64,000 nucleotides of DNA from Acanthococcus lagerstroemiae (taxonomy: Eukaryota; Arthropoda; Insecta; Hemiptera; Eriococcidae), in the NCBI GenBank assembly GCA_031841125.1, contig CM063106.1:67444101-67508100 (forward strand). Direction: 5' to 3'. The translations under genes were made by a program, and so were the position numbers. Shown here piece after piece: positions 12,472-22,660 of the stretch. The notes beneath the pieces were generated by a model. It saw only the letters and a list, made by a program, of their open reading frames with translations, had not been told where the DNA came from and searched no databases. Every line of letters begins with the position of its first letter. The stretch's first letter is position 1.

Positions 12472-12800
12472 TGTGGGAAACTCTACCATGTGCCCCAGTT
12501 CTGAACCTGCAAACTTTCCGTATATAAACTCGGCCCCAAACCAACATGGGTCATCTTTGATCTCGCTCTGTTGGCATCGCAACAAGTCAATACCGCGATT
12601 CTGATCTGTCGTGTGACGTTATCCTAAAAGCCTAAAGTCGATCTAGTTGTGATCTAGTAACTTATCACGTAGTTAACATAAAAGTTCCAATGTTTGTAAC
12701 TCGGTATAAAAGTAGACTCTCGCGATAGCGAATAAAGTCATTCTTTTCTAACGTTCGCAGTTGTCTTTATTCGCTCCGGGACCGAGCTTGCGCCATCTTA
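12472..12800 (+). mobile_element. Possible solo LTR or LTR remnant
   Basis: The stretch starts with TGTGGGAAAC and contains a TATA box in 'cggtataaaagtagac' (about 12701-12716) followed by 'gcgaataaagtc' (12728-12739), which holds an AATAAA polyadenylation signal. It ends in a GC-richer tail with no ORF. A TATA and AATAAA separated by about 25 bp is typical of LTRs in which R is short. No primer-binding site or gag was found downstream, so this would be a solo LTR. The right boundary is uncertain, and a non-TE promoter is an alternative. Confidence 0.35.
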
Positions 12801-12957
12801 ACCAACTGTGACGACGGCCTGAGGGCATTTGGCCCAAACTTCTGGATCTATCATCGCTACCGCAAGCCCGCAACCTCAATTTCGGCCCACGCTTTTTGGC
12901 CGCACTGGAGCATCCTCTAAAACTGCACCAAGCCACCTCATCACAACTGATGATAAA

Positions 12958-13162
12958 CTGAGGAACTGCAGGTATGCGCACCGTAAATGTAAACAAACAA
13001 TAATGAAAAGGTTGCATGGGTTTGGCATTGGTTTGCAATAGGGTGCTTACAGCGCTGCGCGCGGCAAACGCCCTAGTTACGCGATGCAACCATGCGATTT
13101 CCATGCAACCTCTTCATAATCGTTTGTTTACATTTATGGTGCGCATACCTGCAGTTCCTTAG
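12958..13162. mobile_element. 205-bp foldback MITE
   Basis: Arms at 12958-13019 and 13101-13162 are inverted copies of 62 bp with few mismatches, beginning ctgaggaactgcaggtatgc on one side and its complement on the other. The loop is about 80 bp and GC-rich. The flanks share ataaa on both sides, consistent with a 5-bp target duplication. No coding capacity. Confidence 0.75.
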
Positions 13163-13205
13163 ATAAACACCTCACAACAAGCATGATGTGCCCACGGCTG
13201 CATCC

Positions 13206-14956
13206 GCATTTAGTCCCAAAAGGGTAATGGTGCAGCCGAGTTTAGTTCGGGAGTGATTCCAAGTTTAGTCCACACAAATAACCGAGTTTAGTCCACGCAA
13301 GTGGTCAAGTTTAGTCTGTGCAAGTAGTCCAGTTTAGTTCCTTAACTTTATAGACGCCTGCGAGTAGGTAGTAGGCTGTTCTTTCATTTACATACTCTAT
13401 AGATGGCCATTTGGCTGCACAATACCCAAATTCAGAAGTTTTGCGATTATATGTTTGAGTATTACATCGCAGATGATTGTAGCTTCCCTCCAAGCATGTG
13501 GTAGAGTACAGTGCGGCCATAACTAGTACTACAAATGCGTGTGAATCATTCTATTTAAAATTGAATGGAACGTTTTACGCTGCCCATCCCTACATTTTCA
13601 AAAAATTTCTTCACATCATCCTTAAAGTTCAATATGACGTTTATGGGAAAATGTTCGACACACAGCATTCACAGAGCAGATGTAACACTACTGACAAGGA
13701 GTCAAGTGTAGGAGTTCTCATAACACAGCGCAATATAAGGGAGTTGACACGCCTGGAATATTTAAAACGTGTTTCTTTTAAATTCCTCTCCCCCACACAC
13801 TGAATGTGCTTTTCCACCCTAGTTTTTCATGACGATGCAACAGCAAATACATATGAAGTTCCCTCTAAAATTCTCTATTTTGCATAATGATGCAACAGCT
13901 AATATGAAGTTTCCTACAAAATTCTATTTTTGGAAGTCTGGGTAAGCTAATCTCCTTGTGGGGTGTTCTGGATAACGCTAACAAACTTACAAAAGGCATG
14001 GATTTAACCGCACAATTAAAAATATACAAATCGCGATAAAATGATAGTTTGCCCATTTAATGAAAGTATTCACGTTAAATAATCAGATTCACGCTAAACT
14101 GATCGATTAGCACAATATTAAAAGTATTACCACATTCTACTTATTACTTAACGATAAAGAAATTTATGTCACACTATAAAAAATATTATTACTTTGTACT
14201 TATGAAATAAGGATGAAAAAATCTATATCGAGATAAAGATATAAATGAAAGTACCATTTAATGGGTTAGTTTAGGACTAAAAGGGCTCTCCTTGTCTTTG
14301 CCAGTCGTCCTCTCTTTCGTTTTTGTCCAAGTGGTATGGACTTTGCTTCCATCGGAACATCCACTTGGTTCGTCCTTATTTTCATACCTAGAGAGTGCTT
14401 GCATATCAGGTGCTTCAGGAAATAAGGGCAGGTACAGCTCCAGCTCAAATTTTTAGGACATAATGTGATCGTCCATGTACCATAATGAACAGTCTTAAAT
14501 TCGTTAAAATTTTTCCACTCACCTTCTTTAACTGTGAAATTCTGAAGGCTTTCAACAGTTATGAGAGGACAGCCACTCGCACTACCAAAAAATATCGTAT
14601 TTCTGCCCGATTTCCGCAGTATGAGGTGAAGAAATATCCTAGCTGTAATACACAATGTATTGACATTCGCGAATTAGCGTGCATTTCTTTTAGAGTCGAC
14701 CGGTTCATGAATTAGCGTGCATTTCTATTAGAATTGACGTTCTACCCTATCAATCTGCTGTTCAAAATTTAGCGTGCAAGTCTATTTATCGTGACTGCAA
14801 AACGCATTTTCTCAACTCGCAATTTATTATATTTCCCCCCTTACAAAACTGCAAGGGACCAAACTTGGACATTGTTTTGAACTAAACTCGGCCTTTAACG
14901 TGGAACTAAACTCGGTTAAAAAGGCCAATGGGGCTAAACTCGGAACTGCCCGTGCA
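13206..14956 (-). mobile_element. MULE-type element with inverted subterminal GAGTTTAG repeats
   Basis: The left side (13236-13340) carries five tandem-like copies of 'cGAGTTTAGTyc'; the right side (14856-14946) carries four in inverted orientation ('gaACTAAACTCg'). Between them, on the minus strand, lies a SWIM zinc-finger segment (14266-14655) of the kind found at the C-terminus of MULE/Mutator transposases. Long inverted ends with subterminal repeats around a SWIM-bearing fragment fit a deleted MULE of about 1.7 kb. The transposase core is missing from inside; a core-like fragment lies outside the right end at 16200-16464. Exact termini and the 8-9 bp target duplication were not fixed. Confidence 0.6.
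14266..14655 (-). pseudogene. MULE transposase C-terminal fragment with SWIM zinc finger
   Basis: An open stretch of 129 codons. Residues C74, C76, C85 and H87 form CxC-x8-CxH in the context WSCTCPYFLKHLICKHSLGM, the SWIM zinc-finger signature, preceded by a W-x-C segment usual for these proteins. It ends with a basic tail, QKRKRGRLAKTRRALL, as seen at the end of MULE transposases. SWIM domains in this setting are thought to bind DNA or protein during transposition. The catalytic DDE core is absent. It sits between inverted subterminal repeats, so it is most likely the remaining exon of a MULE rather than a host gene. Confidence 0.75.
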
Positions 14957-14985
14957 CACGCATGGTACCTTCTTCCTGATCTGGT

Positions 14986-15390
14986 TGTAGCACACCCTAC
15001 AATTGTATTGCCTTGTTTGTGTGAACTGGCGGGGATTTACAGGACGCGCAATGTTTCCACCACAATTGACACTATAGTTGCTGTGTTTGCTAGGATGTTA
15101 TTCGAATATCACTAGCTTTCCAGCATTTGTGGGCCTCAAACCCAAGATGCAAGAATTGCGAAGCGGGCACGTTACCATTGGCCACACTGCGACAGTAAAA
15201 TTCCATATTGTAATAATTAGGCTTTGCACAGAAACAGCAACTAATCTCACCTCAGAGGCCTATATAAATTAAGTGTAAATTTAGATTAAGTGCATTTTTG
15301 ATTATATAGTTCGTATGCTGTATAGCAACACACGTTGAATAATTGAGTCGTTATTTCATTTTTTTCATTAACGCCGTATCAAGCTTTACA
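14986..15390 (+). mobile_element. Probable LTR of a retrotransposon with tRNA-Ser primer
   Basis: The segment begins TGTAG and ends in TTACA immediately before a primer-binding site (15392-15439). A TATA-like 'gcctatataaatt' lies near 15258-15270. The length of about 405 bp is ordinary for an insect Ty3/gypsy LTR. No gag follows: downstream is a LINE fragment, so only an LTR plus the first part of the leader survives. The right end is well placed by the primer site; the left end is a guess from the TG...CA rule. Confidence 0.5.
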
Positions 15391-15391
15391 C

Positions 15392-15439
15392 TGGCGCAGT
15401 TGGTAGGACCATCTGTAACACTGGCGCAGTCGGTAGGAT
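15392..15439 (+). other. Doubled primer-binding site matching tRNA-Ser 3' end
   Basis: Two copies, TGGCGCAGTTGGTAGGA (15392-15408) and TGGCGCAGTCGGTAGGAT (15422-15439), lie 30 bp apart. The second is the exact complement expected for a tRNA ending ATCCTACCGACTGCG plus CCA, the pattern of insect tRNA-Ser. Ty3/gypsy elements such as 17.6 and 297 are known to use tRNA-Ser primers. The tandem duplication of the site with its flanks is unusual. Confidence 0.6.
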
Positions 15440-15599
15440 AATCTTTCATATTTCTGTCGAGCTTTAACAGTCAACATAACTACAAACTGAGTTCAGTGTT
15501 GGCAAGTTCTCTATCCTAAATCTCTATATAGAATTCTGACTTTTCTAAATCTAAATACCTTCATTGAGGATTAGGTACACTTAGGTGTTTTTTTTCCTC

Positions 15600-15900
15600 C
15601 TGCTTATTCTAATGTAATTTTTTATCCTCGGTCCACAGAGAGCAAAGGTCTCCTGTAGTCAGTCCCATTCATACCTCTGTTCCTGGCTATCCTTTAAAAA
15701 CTTTTACTTGCTAAAAATAGGTTAATATCCTCTCTCCATGTAGTTCGTTGTCTTCCTATTTTTCTTTTTCGGCGTGAAAGATACCAAAATGTAGTTTTAT
15801 ATGTCGGCCAGTCATCTCTTAACCTCGCTACATGCCCTGCCCGATTTTTGCCTACTTGGAAAAATTTTTCGGATTCCAAATATAGGTAGCGAGAAGAAAG
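15600..15900 (-). pseudogene. LINE ORF2 C-terminal fragment
   Basis: The minus-strand frame at 15694-15879 contains GHVARLRDDW, then RRKRKIGRQRTTWREDI. Many arthropod non-LTR retrotransposons end their ORF2 with this order: GH-x-AR, a basic GR-x-RT-x-W segment, and a short tail. The reverse transcriptase itself is missing. It lies just downstream of the LTR remnant and may be an independent insertion. Confidence 0.75.
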
Positions 15901-16199
15901 CAGGATTGCAGATACACCCTCAGCCTCTCCGTACTATTGGATGTCCAAAAATGCGTAAATCATCTGGTGAAGTAGTCTATCCCATTTATCTACCTACTTA
16001 CAGAATTCTAATGGAAAAATAGTTGTCTAATTTTTGTTCTACAATCTTAAGGTACCTCGTTCAAGAGTGCATGTAGGTATGCAATATTAATTTAAAAAAG
16101 AAAGAAAGAAAGACCCAATGGTTCAATTGATATTAAATCACAGAATACATAATTCACTTCTTCGGGTGGTAGGTAGGCAAGTCCAAAAAAATAACGCGG

Positions 16200-16464
16200 A
16201 GCCATTTTCCTATTGAAGAGTCCTTTTTCCGTATGCAGGGCAATACCACGTTTGACCGAGGTGGAAATTACAGCTAATAATGCGGACCTTGAGATAGAAA
16301 TGCCTAATGCCAGCATGCGCAGCTTTTTCAAAATCTATGAAGAATTTCCGAATAATAGGAAGGTTGTTGAAGAAAGAGACACACATTTGACTAATACTCT
16401 CCCACATACGTACATTATGTAATCTCTCATTCCCACTTATTGAGTTCGTACAAAAAGTCATCAC
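16200..16464 (-). pseudogene. MULE transposase core fragment
   Basis: A minus-strand frame of 84 codons contains IDFEKAAHAGIRHF, then ISCNFHLGQTWY. This matches the MULE transposase domain, in which an Asp of the DDE triad sits in '(S/T)DFExA' and a following 'CxFHLxQ' motif is conserved. Only this short part is left, with no frame continuing on either side. It lies 1.5 kb from the SWIM fragment and could be from the same family, separated by the LTR and LINE insertions. Confidence 0.75.
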
Positions 16465-16769
16465 ATAATTCAGTTTACGATTTCCGTTTTGCGCAAACTC
16501 GTTGTCTTTCCGTTAAATGATCCTTTGCGCAAAGTCGTCACGTGTTTTTGCGGAAAATCGTCGTGTTTCATGAGAATTTGCGCAAAATGGGTTCCGCGAG
16601 TTATGCCACTCTTCCCCTACATGACAATTAAAAACGTTGAAGGTATCAAATATTGTTTTTTCCTTGATTTTTTTGGTGGGGCGGAGCTTCCAAGTTTGAA
16701 GTCTCAACAAGTATCGAGATGGTACATCAAAGACAAAAGCTTAGATTTATTGTCGGCAGGTAGCGCCAT

Positions 16770-18485
16770 AAGCAGAGGAGAAGGCCAGTGGTTCATACTG
16801 AGAACTGGTCCATAGCTACTTTACCTTACTCAAATCATCTATACCTTTTGATTCTTCCATTCAATTTCACCTGTAATGCTGGCGATTTTGAGATTTACCT
16901 CATCCGATTTCTTGGTACTCCTAGGTCCATCAAAGCCAAGGACGATCCACTTCAACTCTAGCAATCCTGTGGTCCAATGAAAAACCAAATTTGTTTAAAA
17001 TCTCATATTTTCTAATTATTCTCAAATCGTTTAGGGGAGACTGGGGAGCAGTCGGACGATCCCCATTTGGGGCCTCAATATTTTCAAAAATCGCCAATTT
17101 CCAAAATGAAACTTCATTATATTGATATCTATTCATTTATGCAAACAAAATCGGACTTTTATTATTTACGCGAATTTATAACAAAAAATGTACTTTTCTA
17201 CTGTTTTTTTGCTGAGCCACCAGTTTTTAGAAATGAAATATTTTTGGCATTCTGAAGAGATATCAATTTCAATCGATTTTCGTTTGGTAGGTTGGATATT
17301 CGAAAATAAGTAGGTAAGCAATTTTGGTCATTTCGGCTGAGTGTCGCTTCATGTAAAAAAAGTTCATGAAAATGATAGGTTTGGAGCATTTGGACAAATG
17401 GTGTTCTCACTGATTTTTCTCTGATCTCGATGTGATAAGAAGTGCCGGTGTGTGGGTTTTTTTTTTTGTAGGAGCCTGATCACTTTTATTTCTCGGACGT
17501 ATTGAATACCTCGTTTGTGCCTTTTTCTGATATTATTGAAAAACATGACAAGGTTAATGATGAAAAAAAAAAAGACTCAGCGACAAAATCGATTTTAAAT
17601 GATATTTTGTTGGTAATTAATCGTTTGAATGGTTTTTATGTTGTTTACGAAGCTTCATTTTCGTAATTAAGTAATAAATTTGCGTTTGTGCATATTTTTT
17701 TCAATTTTTATGGAATTTTATGTCGTGTCCGAATCCTTTCCCATAACTTGTCCGAATGCCCCCCCCCCCCGTCAGGTTTTGGACAAAGAAAACAAGTTTT
17801 TGAAAATTAATTATCATGGGGATCATGAAGATAAAAATGGGAAACAAAAATCATTTTAGATGTAAAAAAGTCCAAAATTTACGATGGTGGGATGCAATTG
17901 CCACAAAATCTCATAGTTTCCTCGTAAAACGTCAATATGCAAAAACTGTCCGAATCCTCCCCACTCTCTCCTACTAGTAAGTGGTTGATCTCGCGCATCG
18001 TTTTGTTGTTCGGCGAATCGCCAGGTCCATTTTTTCTTTATTGGCTTGTAGACGAGATAGGCATAGCATACTGAAAACTGGTCCATATTAGGCTACCTTA
18101 CCTTACCCTTATCCTACCCAAATCATCTACCTTTTGATTCTTCCTTCAATCTCACCTGTAATGTTGGCGGTTTTGAGGTCTCGAACCACCGGGAGGCGTT
18201 TCGTTACCTTTCCTGAGAGCTATTTTCGCATGAAAAATGAACCGAATTGGGCGCTTGTGTGTATGTAGTAAGAACACTTGCCGTCTTCAGTGAGCTGAGC
18301 TAAGGTAATGCGAGATTCTCTCAACATAAACAAATACCGCGGGGGTGACAGATCGCTCACCAAAGTCCCGTGATCTGTGCCTCCGTAATTTTACAATGAC
18401 CAAGATACGTGGGAAACATTTTCGTTATTCAGCCAAAAGCGGGAATCACAGGTGCGGTAAGGCTAATTAAGGTGCGTTGTTCTTT
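16770..18485. repeat. Dispersed repeat family A, copy 1, split by a 938-bp transposon
   Basis: The left part (about 16770-17033) and the right part (17972-18485) together match two other copies at 19170-19400 and 20669-21290. Shared landmarks are 'accaaatttgtttaaaatctcatattttc' in short pieces, 'ctagtaagtgg', 'ggctaccttacctta', 'accgggaggcgt' and 'ccaaaagcggga'. The interruption at 17034-17971 is a TA-flanked element described separately. No coding capacity was found. Confidence 0.75.
17034..17971. mobile_element. 938-bp DNA transposon with TA target duplication and known empty site
   Basis: The element starts GGGGAGACTGGGGAGCAGTC and ends with the inverted counterpart (reverse complement begins GGAGAGAGTGGGGAGGATTC), giving imperfect terminal inverted repeats of about 25 bp. 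It is flanked by TA on both sides. The uninterrupted copy of the host repeat near 19310-19330 reads 'atcgttta|ctagtaag', which is the empty site. TA duplication suggests the Tc1/mariner or a related superfamily. No transposase is encoded, so it is non-autonomous. It carries a C homopolymer at about 17760-17770. Confidence 0.85.
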
Positions 18486-18489
18486 TATT

Positions 18490-19165
18490 TTTTTATTTAC
18501 AAGCCTTTGTTCCTTACGATTCAGTGACCCATTCAGTGTGGTGATCTATCTTTCCCATTTTTATTGTGACAAGAGCTTTCCTTACCTCGTCCTCTAGGAT
18601 ATCTAGCATCCCTTTCTCCCCTAGATCTTTCCCTCTATTTCACTACCTGGGTCTCCCTTATTTACCCTCTTCCTCTCTCCTTAATACTAATGCCAGTCTC
18701 GGTCCCTTTACAGCTCTTTATAGAATTCAGTAGCCTCCCTGACTATTTCTTCTCTGCCAAATAACTTCATTTTTGTATCCATAGTATAAATTTCCGGGAA
18801 TACACTTTACCCATTTTGCAGAGCTCTGTGCGCCCTCCTGCTTGAGCCTCTATCTTTAAGCATTTCTGCAATTAATTCATGATCGTATTTCCTGATATCA
18901 TTTCTGATTCATTTTTTAGTTAATTTTTTGAGCTCACACAATTAGATTTGGTCTTTCTTGGAGAGCTTATCCTTACCTCTGACTTTAGTTCTTTTGTCAA
19001 TGAGACTTTTCGCTTCCGTTCTAATTTCATCGTCGTTAGTTGGCTTGACCCTCCTTACGCCGAGTTGCCTGACCACCCTCTTGATGGATTCCTCGACGAG
19101 TTGTCTTCCCCCACCTCCAGCTTCTTCCTTAGTGCTTCATTCGCCGTGTACGACTAATGTACCGG
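18490..19165 (-). pseudogene. Probable LINE remnant
   Basis: On the minus strand, one frame of 18958-19150 reads EESIKRVVRQLGVRRVKP and further charged residues. The surrounding plus strand is CT-rich in the style of the minus-strand LINE fragments at 24065-25295. No catalytic motif of reverse transcriptase or endonuclease was found. It could be the linker of a LINE ORF2 or unrelated decayed coding DNA. Confidence 0.35.
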
Positions 19166-19169
19166 TATA

Positions 19170-19400
19170 ACCCATTTACCCTTTGTATCCGATTTTTAGG
19201 TACCTCTAGGTTCATCAGAGCCGAGAGCGAGGTCCACTTCGGCTCTAGCCATCTTGTGGTCTAATGAAAAACCAAATTTGTTTAAAATCTCATATTTTCT
19301 AATTATTCTAAAATCGTTTACTAGTAAGTGGTCGATTTTTCACGTCGTCTTCTTGTCTGGTGATCGCCGGGTCCATTTTTAGGGTCGGCTACTAGTAGCC
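19170..19400. repeat. Dispersed repeat family A, copy 2 (empty site of the 938-bp element)
   Basis: Matches the two sides of 17034-17971 without the insertion. It runs from 'aggtacctctaggttcatc' through 'atcgtttactagtaagtgg' to 'gggtccattttta'. A perfect palindrome ggctactagtagcc lies at its right edge near 19386. Confidence 0.75.
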
Positions 19401-20668
19401 GAGCCTCTATTGCAGTAGCTTATTTTTTTCGGTTCCAGTGTGCTCCTTGATCTTGATCTTCGAAAATGGACATAACTGGGTCCTGTTTACTTTTCGTTTA
19501 ACTGTTATCAGTATATCAGTTCATTTTCATTGAAACGTGTGATAATTTTTTCGAAATTCGTTCTATGTTATTTATGACAAACAGATACCTCGGATGTTCA
19601 CGAAACTACTTGTTTAGCGTTGTTACGTATTATATTTTGGATTTTACTCTACGACGAAGGAGATTTAGAAGAGGTAAAGATATGCTTGTCTTTAATGAGG
19701 AGCGAGATGTGAGAATTGTCAGCAACGAGTAGTGTTCTAGTGTTCAGTGTTGGTGTTTAGTATTATCCTTCAAGCATACAATAATATGGTCGAAGTTTTA
19801 TGTTCATAGCCAGTTACCAGTTAGTAGCAAGAAGCGAACGACCATTGATGTAGCGTGTGAAGACGTTATTAGTGAATCAGTATGTTGAAGTGAACATTGT
19901 TTGTACCGATGTCTTTGCATCCTATAAACCTATAAGCGTGTAACATTATTTAGACGAATCAGTCATATAGGACGTATGTATGTTGTATGCGTAATTATTA
20001 TCAAGCGAACAGAGAATCTACTAGTGTGAATATTATACGTTGTTTTCATTCCCTTAGAAGTGGATAAATGTTCGCTAATCAGTTGATGTTTTTAGGGTCG
20101 GCTAGGAGTAGTGTCGGTGTTTTATCTGTTGATAAATTGCTCTTCAGAAATTAGAAATCAGAATCTGATTTCTTTGATGAAATCTTCTGCAGCTTTGCAG
20201 TTTGAAGCCTTTTGAACTTGCCATGTCTGTTTTAGTGTGTGTGTGTAGTAATTAACTTTCATTTATCAGCTCTTATGTTCGGGAACAAAAGACCTTAAAC
20301 ATGATTACCAATAGGTCTTTTTCCTGGTATTTTTTCCAGCGACCGCCAATAAGAGATAGGTAGGCTAGTCTCTAATTGAATTGGACGCTGTTAAGTATAA
20401 CAGAACCAAGCGGAAAAATTTGTTCTTTGAAAACACGCGATTCGAAATTCAAGAGCCATGTAGAAACTATGTTACATAGCGTTTACTGATAAGCTTTTTT
20501 CAATGTGAATACACATTTATCGGGGGCCCCATTTTGAACAATTTTACTTTTTATGCTCTTTCCAACGATACTATAATAACTCGTGTTGTCAACAAATGGT
20601 CGGTTGGTTCTGTTACGCTTAACAGCGTCCAATTTTTCAGTCGAGAGCCGACCCTCTTCCAGCAGCTA
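19401..20668. other. No gene recognised
   Basis: No ORF or transposon motif found. The stretch is AT-rich with short TG-rich tracts, such as 'tgtgtgtgt' near 20237. The phrase 'agggtcggcta' near 20094 repeats one at 19381. Confidence 0.4.
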
Positions 20669-21290
20669 GCTGCTTATTTCTTTATTGGCTTTATAGATGA
20701 GATAGGCCAGTGGTTCATATTGAGAATTAGGCTACCTTACCTTACGATTTTGAGGTCTTGAACCACTGGGAGGCGTCTCATTGCCTTTCTTGGTGGCTAC
20801 TTTTACATGAAAAATGAACCAAATTGCGCGCTTGTGTGTACCTAGGTATGTAGTAAGAACACTAGCTGCAAATACAATAGATTATAATACCGGAAAAAAA
20901 GGTCGAAATTCTTGGTTTATTCCCCTGGTGGCGTGGATTGATACTAATGAAAATACACTGAGTGCTTTCGGAAACGCTATCTAGCTGTGTGGACTGGTAC
21001 AATTGCATGTAAAGCATGGCGCTTATAGGGACTAAAAACGCTAAATGTATTTTAAATGGACATTTCCCGTATTATAATCTATGGTACTTGCTAGCTGTCT
21101 TAAGTGAGCGGAGCTAAGGTAATGTGAGATTCTCTGAACGTAAACAAACAACGCGTGGTTGCCAGATCGCTCGCCAAAATCCCGTGATGTTTGCCTTTAT
21201 AATTTTACGCGAGAAAATTTTCATTATTTTGTCAAAAGCGGGAGTCGCAGGCATGGTAAAGCTAATTAAGGTACGTCGTTCAGCTGGTAG
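20669..21290. repeat. Dispersed repeat family A, copy 3, split by a 222-bp MITE
   Basis: The segments 20669-20868 and 21091-21290 match 18040-18485 of copy 1 in order, including 'aaccactgggaggcgt', 'gtagtaagaacac', 'gagctaaggtaatg' and 'aaaagcgggag'. The gap corresponds to the MITE at 20869-21090. No coding capacity. Confidence 0.75.
20869..21090. mobile_element. 222-bp MITE with 25-bp TIRs and 7-bp target duplication
   Basis: The left end is caaatacaatagattataat. The right end, reverse-complemented, is caagtaccatagattataat. The 25-bp inverted repeats differ at only about three positions. Both sides are flanked by ctagctg (20862-20868 and 21091-21097). The related repeat at about 18270-18300 lacks the insert. 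A 7-bp (possibly 8-bp with a mutation) duplication points toward hAT- or P-like mobilisation, but no transposase is encoded. Confidence 0.85.
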
Positions 21291-21899
21291 AAAAAAATAT
21301 GGATAAAATACGATGTGGATACTATGCCAGTGCTTGAAATTAATGAAACAGTAGCGATTACAAATCAACTTGAAATCCGAGTCAAACAGCTGTGTACGAG
21401 TTTGCGACGCCCCTCCCACTGTTAAACACTCAGCTCACCCTAATCGCAATCGAGTTTACTCGCAATTCGCGACATACTTTCATGTCATATAGTTTAGTTA
21501 CCTCACCCAATTCATACTGACGGTTCACAGGGGTCCCTTCCGAAGTCCGGGGATGATTTCGCCACCCCTGTAAATCCAACAATGAGTATCAGCTTGACGC
21601 GAGTGTCTCCTGATTATTGTCGTCGGCGTGAACAAAAGAGAGTCGATTTGAAAGGACATCGTCGTGTTATTTAATACCGTGTACAATTACAAAGATACAA
21701 TATTTTCACTAGTTTATTTACAAAATAGGCTACAAAATAAAAGGCAAAACCTAATTGAGATCACTCGCGGTTTTTTTTTGTGTGTGTGCGTGTTCGAGAC
21801 CGGTGCGCTCTTTCTATAGTACATACTTCACATCTGAAAAGCAAATAAATCTGTTTAGGACCGCGCAGTGACACCTGAAGTGTGAAAAATCAAGCAGAT
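21291..21899. other. Region downstream of the bowl-like gene; candidate poly(A) signal at 21713-21718
   Basis: On the minus strand, AATAAA is read at 21713-21718, about 185 bases after the apparent stop of the bowl-like gene; this is the simplest 3' end if no further exon exists. Another AATAAA overlaps the stop codon itself and is probably coincidental. The rest has no recognised feature. Confidence 0.4.
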
Positions 21900-22299
21900 T
21901 TATTTCATACTTACGTTTTGGTATTCGGTGGACGTGTCGACGATCAGCGATCTGGAATTCGAGTTTATATCCATTTTATCGGCCAGGATATCGGTTACGC
22001 TGTTCGAACCGGTTCCGGAGACGCTCGCGTTCAGGTTGTGTGTCAAACTGTGCCGACGAAGGTCGCAATTTCGACGAAAGACTTTTCCGCACGACGGGCA
22101 GTTGTAGGGTTTGATGTCCGTGTGAGTGAGTAAATGCGTTTTCAAATTCGAACGTTGGTTGAAGCTGCGACTGCAGACCGGGCACTTGTGAGGCGACTCC
22201 TCCAGATGCAGGATCTTGTGCACAGCCAGAGTGCGAGACTGACAGAAGCCTTTGCCGCATTCGGTACATTTGAAAGGTTTCTCTTTCGAATGGATGTAT
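21900..22299 (-). CDS. bowl: bowl-like Odd-skipped-family zinc-finger protein, 3' coding exon (zinc fingers 2 end to 5)
   Basis: This exon completes a five-finger C2H2 transcription factor. Numbered on the spliced 364-residue product, it supplies residue 232 onward: the last ligand of finger 2 (H235), then finger 3 (C243, C246, H259, H263), finger 4 (C271, C274, H287, H291) and finger 5 (C299, C302, H315, H319). The linker [11 protein letters not shown] and the finger-3 core [15 protein letters not shown] are Odd-family hallmarks. The fifth finger and the linker [19 protein letters not shown] point to bowl rather than odd, which has four fingers. The exon starts after tttcag at 22300; A plus TAC completes the split Arg codon. 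In flies the family acts in leg-joint, hindgut and embryonic patterning. The stop at 21900-21902 lies four codons beyond a strong GTAAGT donor (21909-21914), so the last residues VSMK may be intronic read-through. Confidence 0.93.
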
Positions 22300-22660
22300 C
22301 TGAAACATAAATAGTTTCGTTTTGTTTCTAACTTGCGGAGTAAATGCGGAGTTCGTGATCTAGATTCGGTGGGATCCGCGAATACCTTACGAAGCAAAAG
22401 TTGGTACGGAGCTTTAACGCCAGTTCATCCTCAGATGGAACTGGTGAAGGAGGTAAAGCGAAAACTGTCATTTAAGAGCATGGGCGCGGCCAGGGGGGGG
22501 GGGAATTCGCTGCTCAGGATTTTCGGAAAACGCATTAGTTTTGAAAAGCATGTTTGCTTTTCTAGAACAGGATCTTGTTTCTCCTAAAAGTGTCTTTCCC
22601 CCGCTTATCTTAGATACTAAAGAAATATTTTAGCCTACAGTTCGTTCGTCTATGCATACT

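Noticed and set aside
15392..15439. Possible tRNA gene (D-arm-like TGGCGCAGTCGGTAG)
   Set aside because: No anticodon arm, B box or acceptor stem follows; the sequence fits a primer-binding site after an LTR much better.
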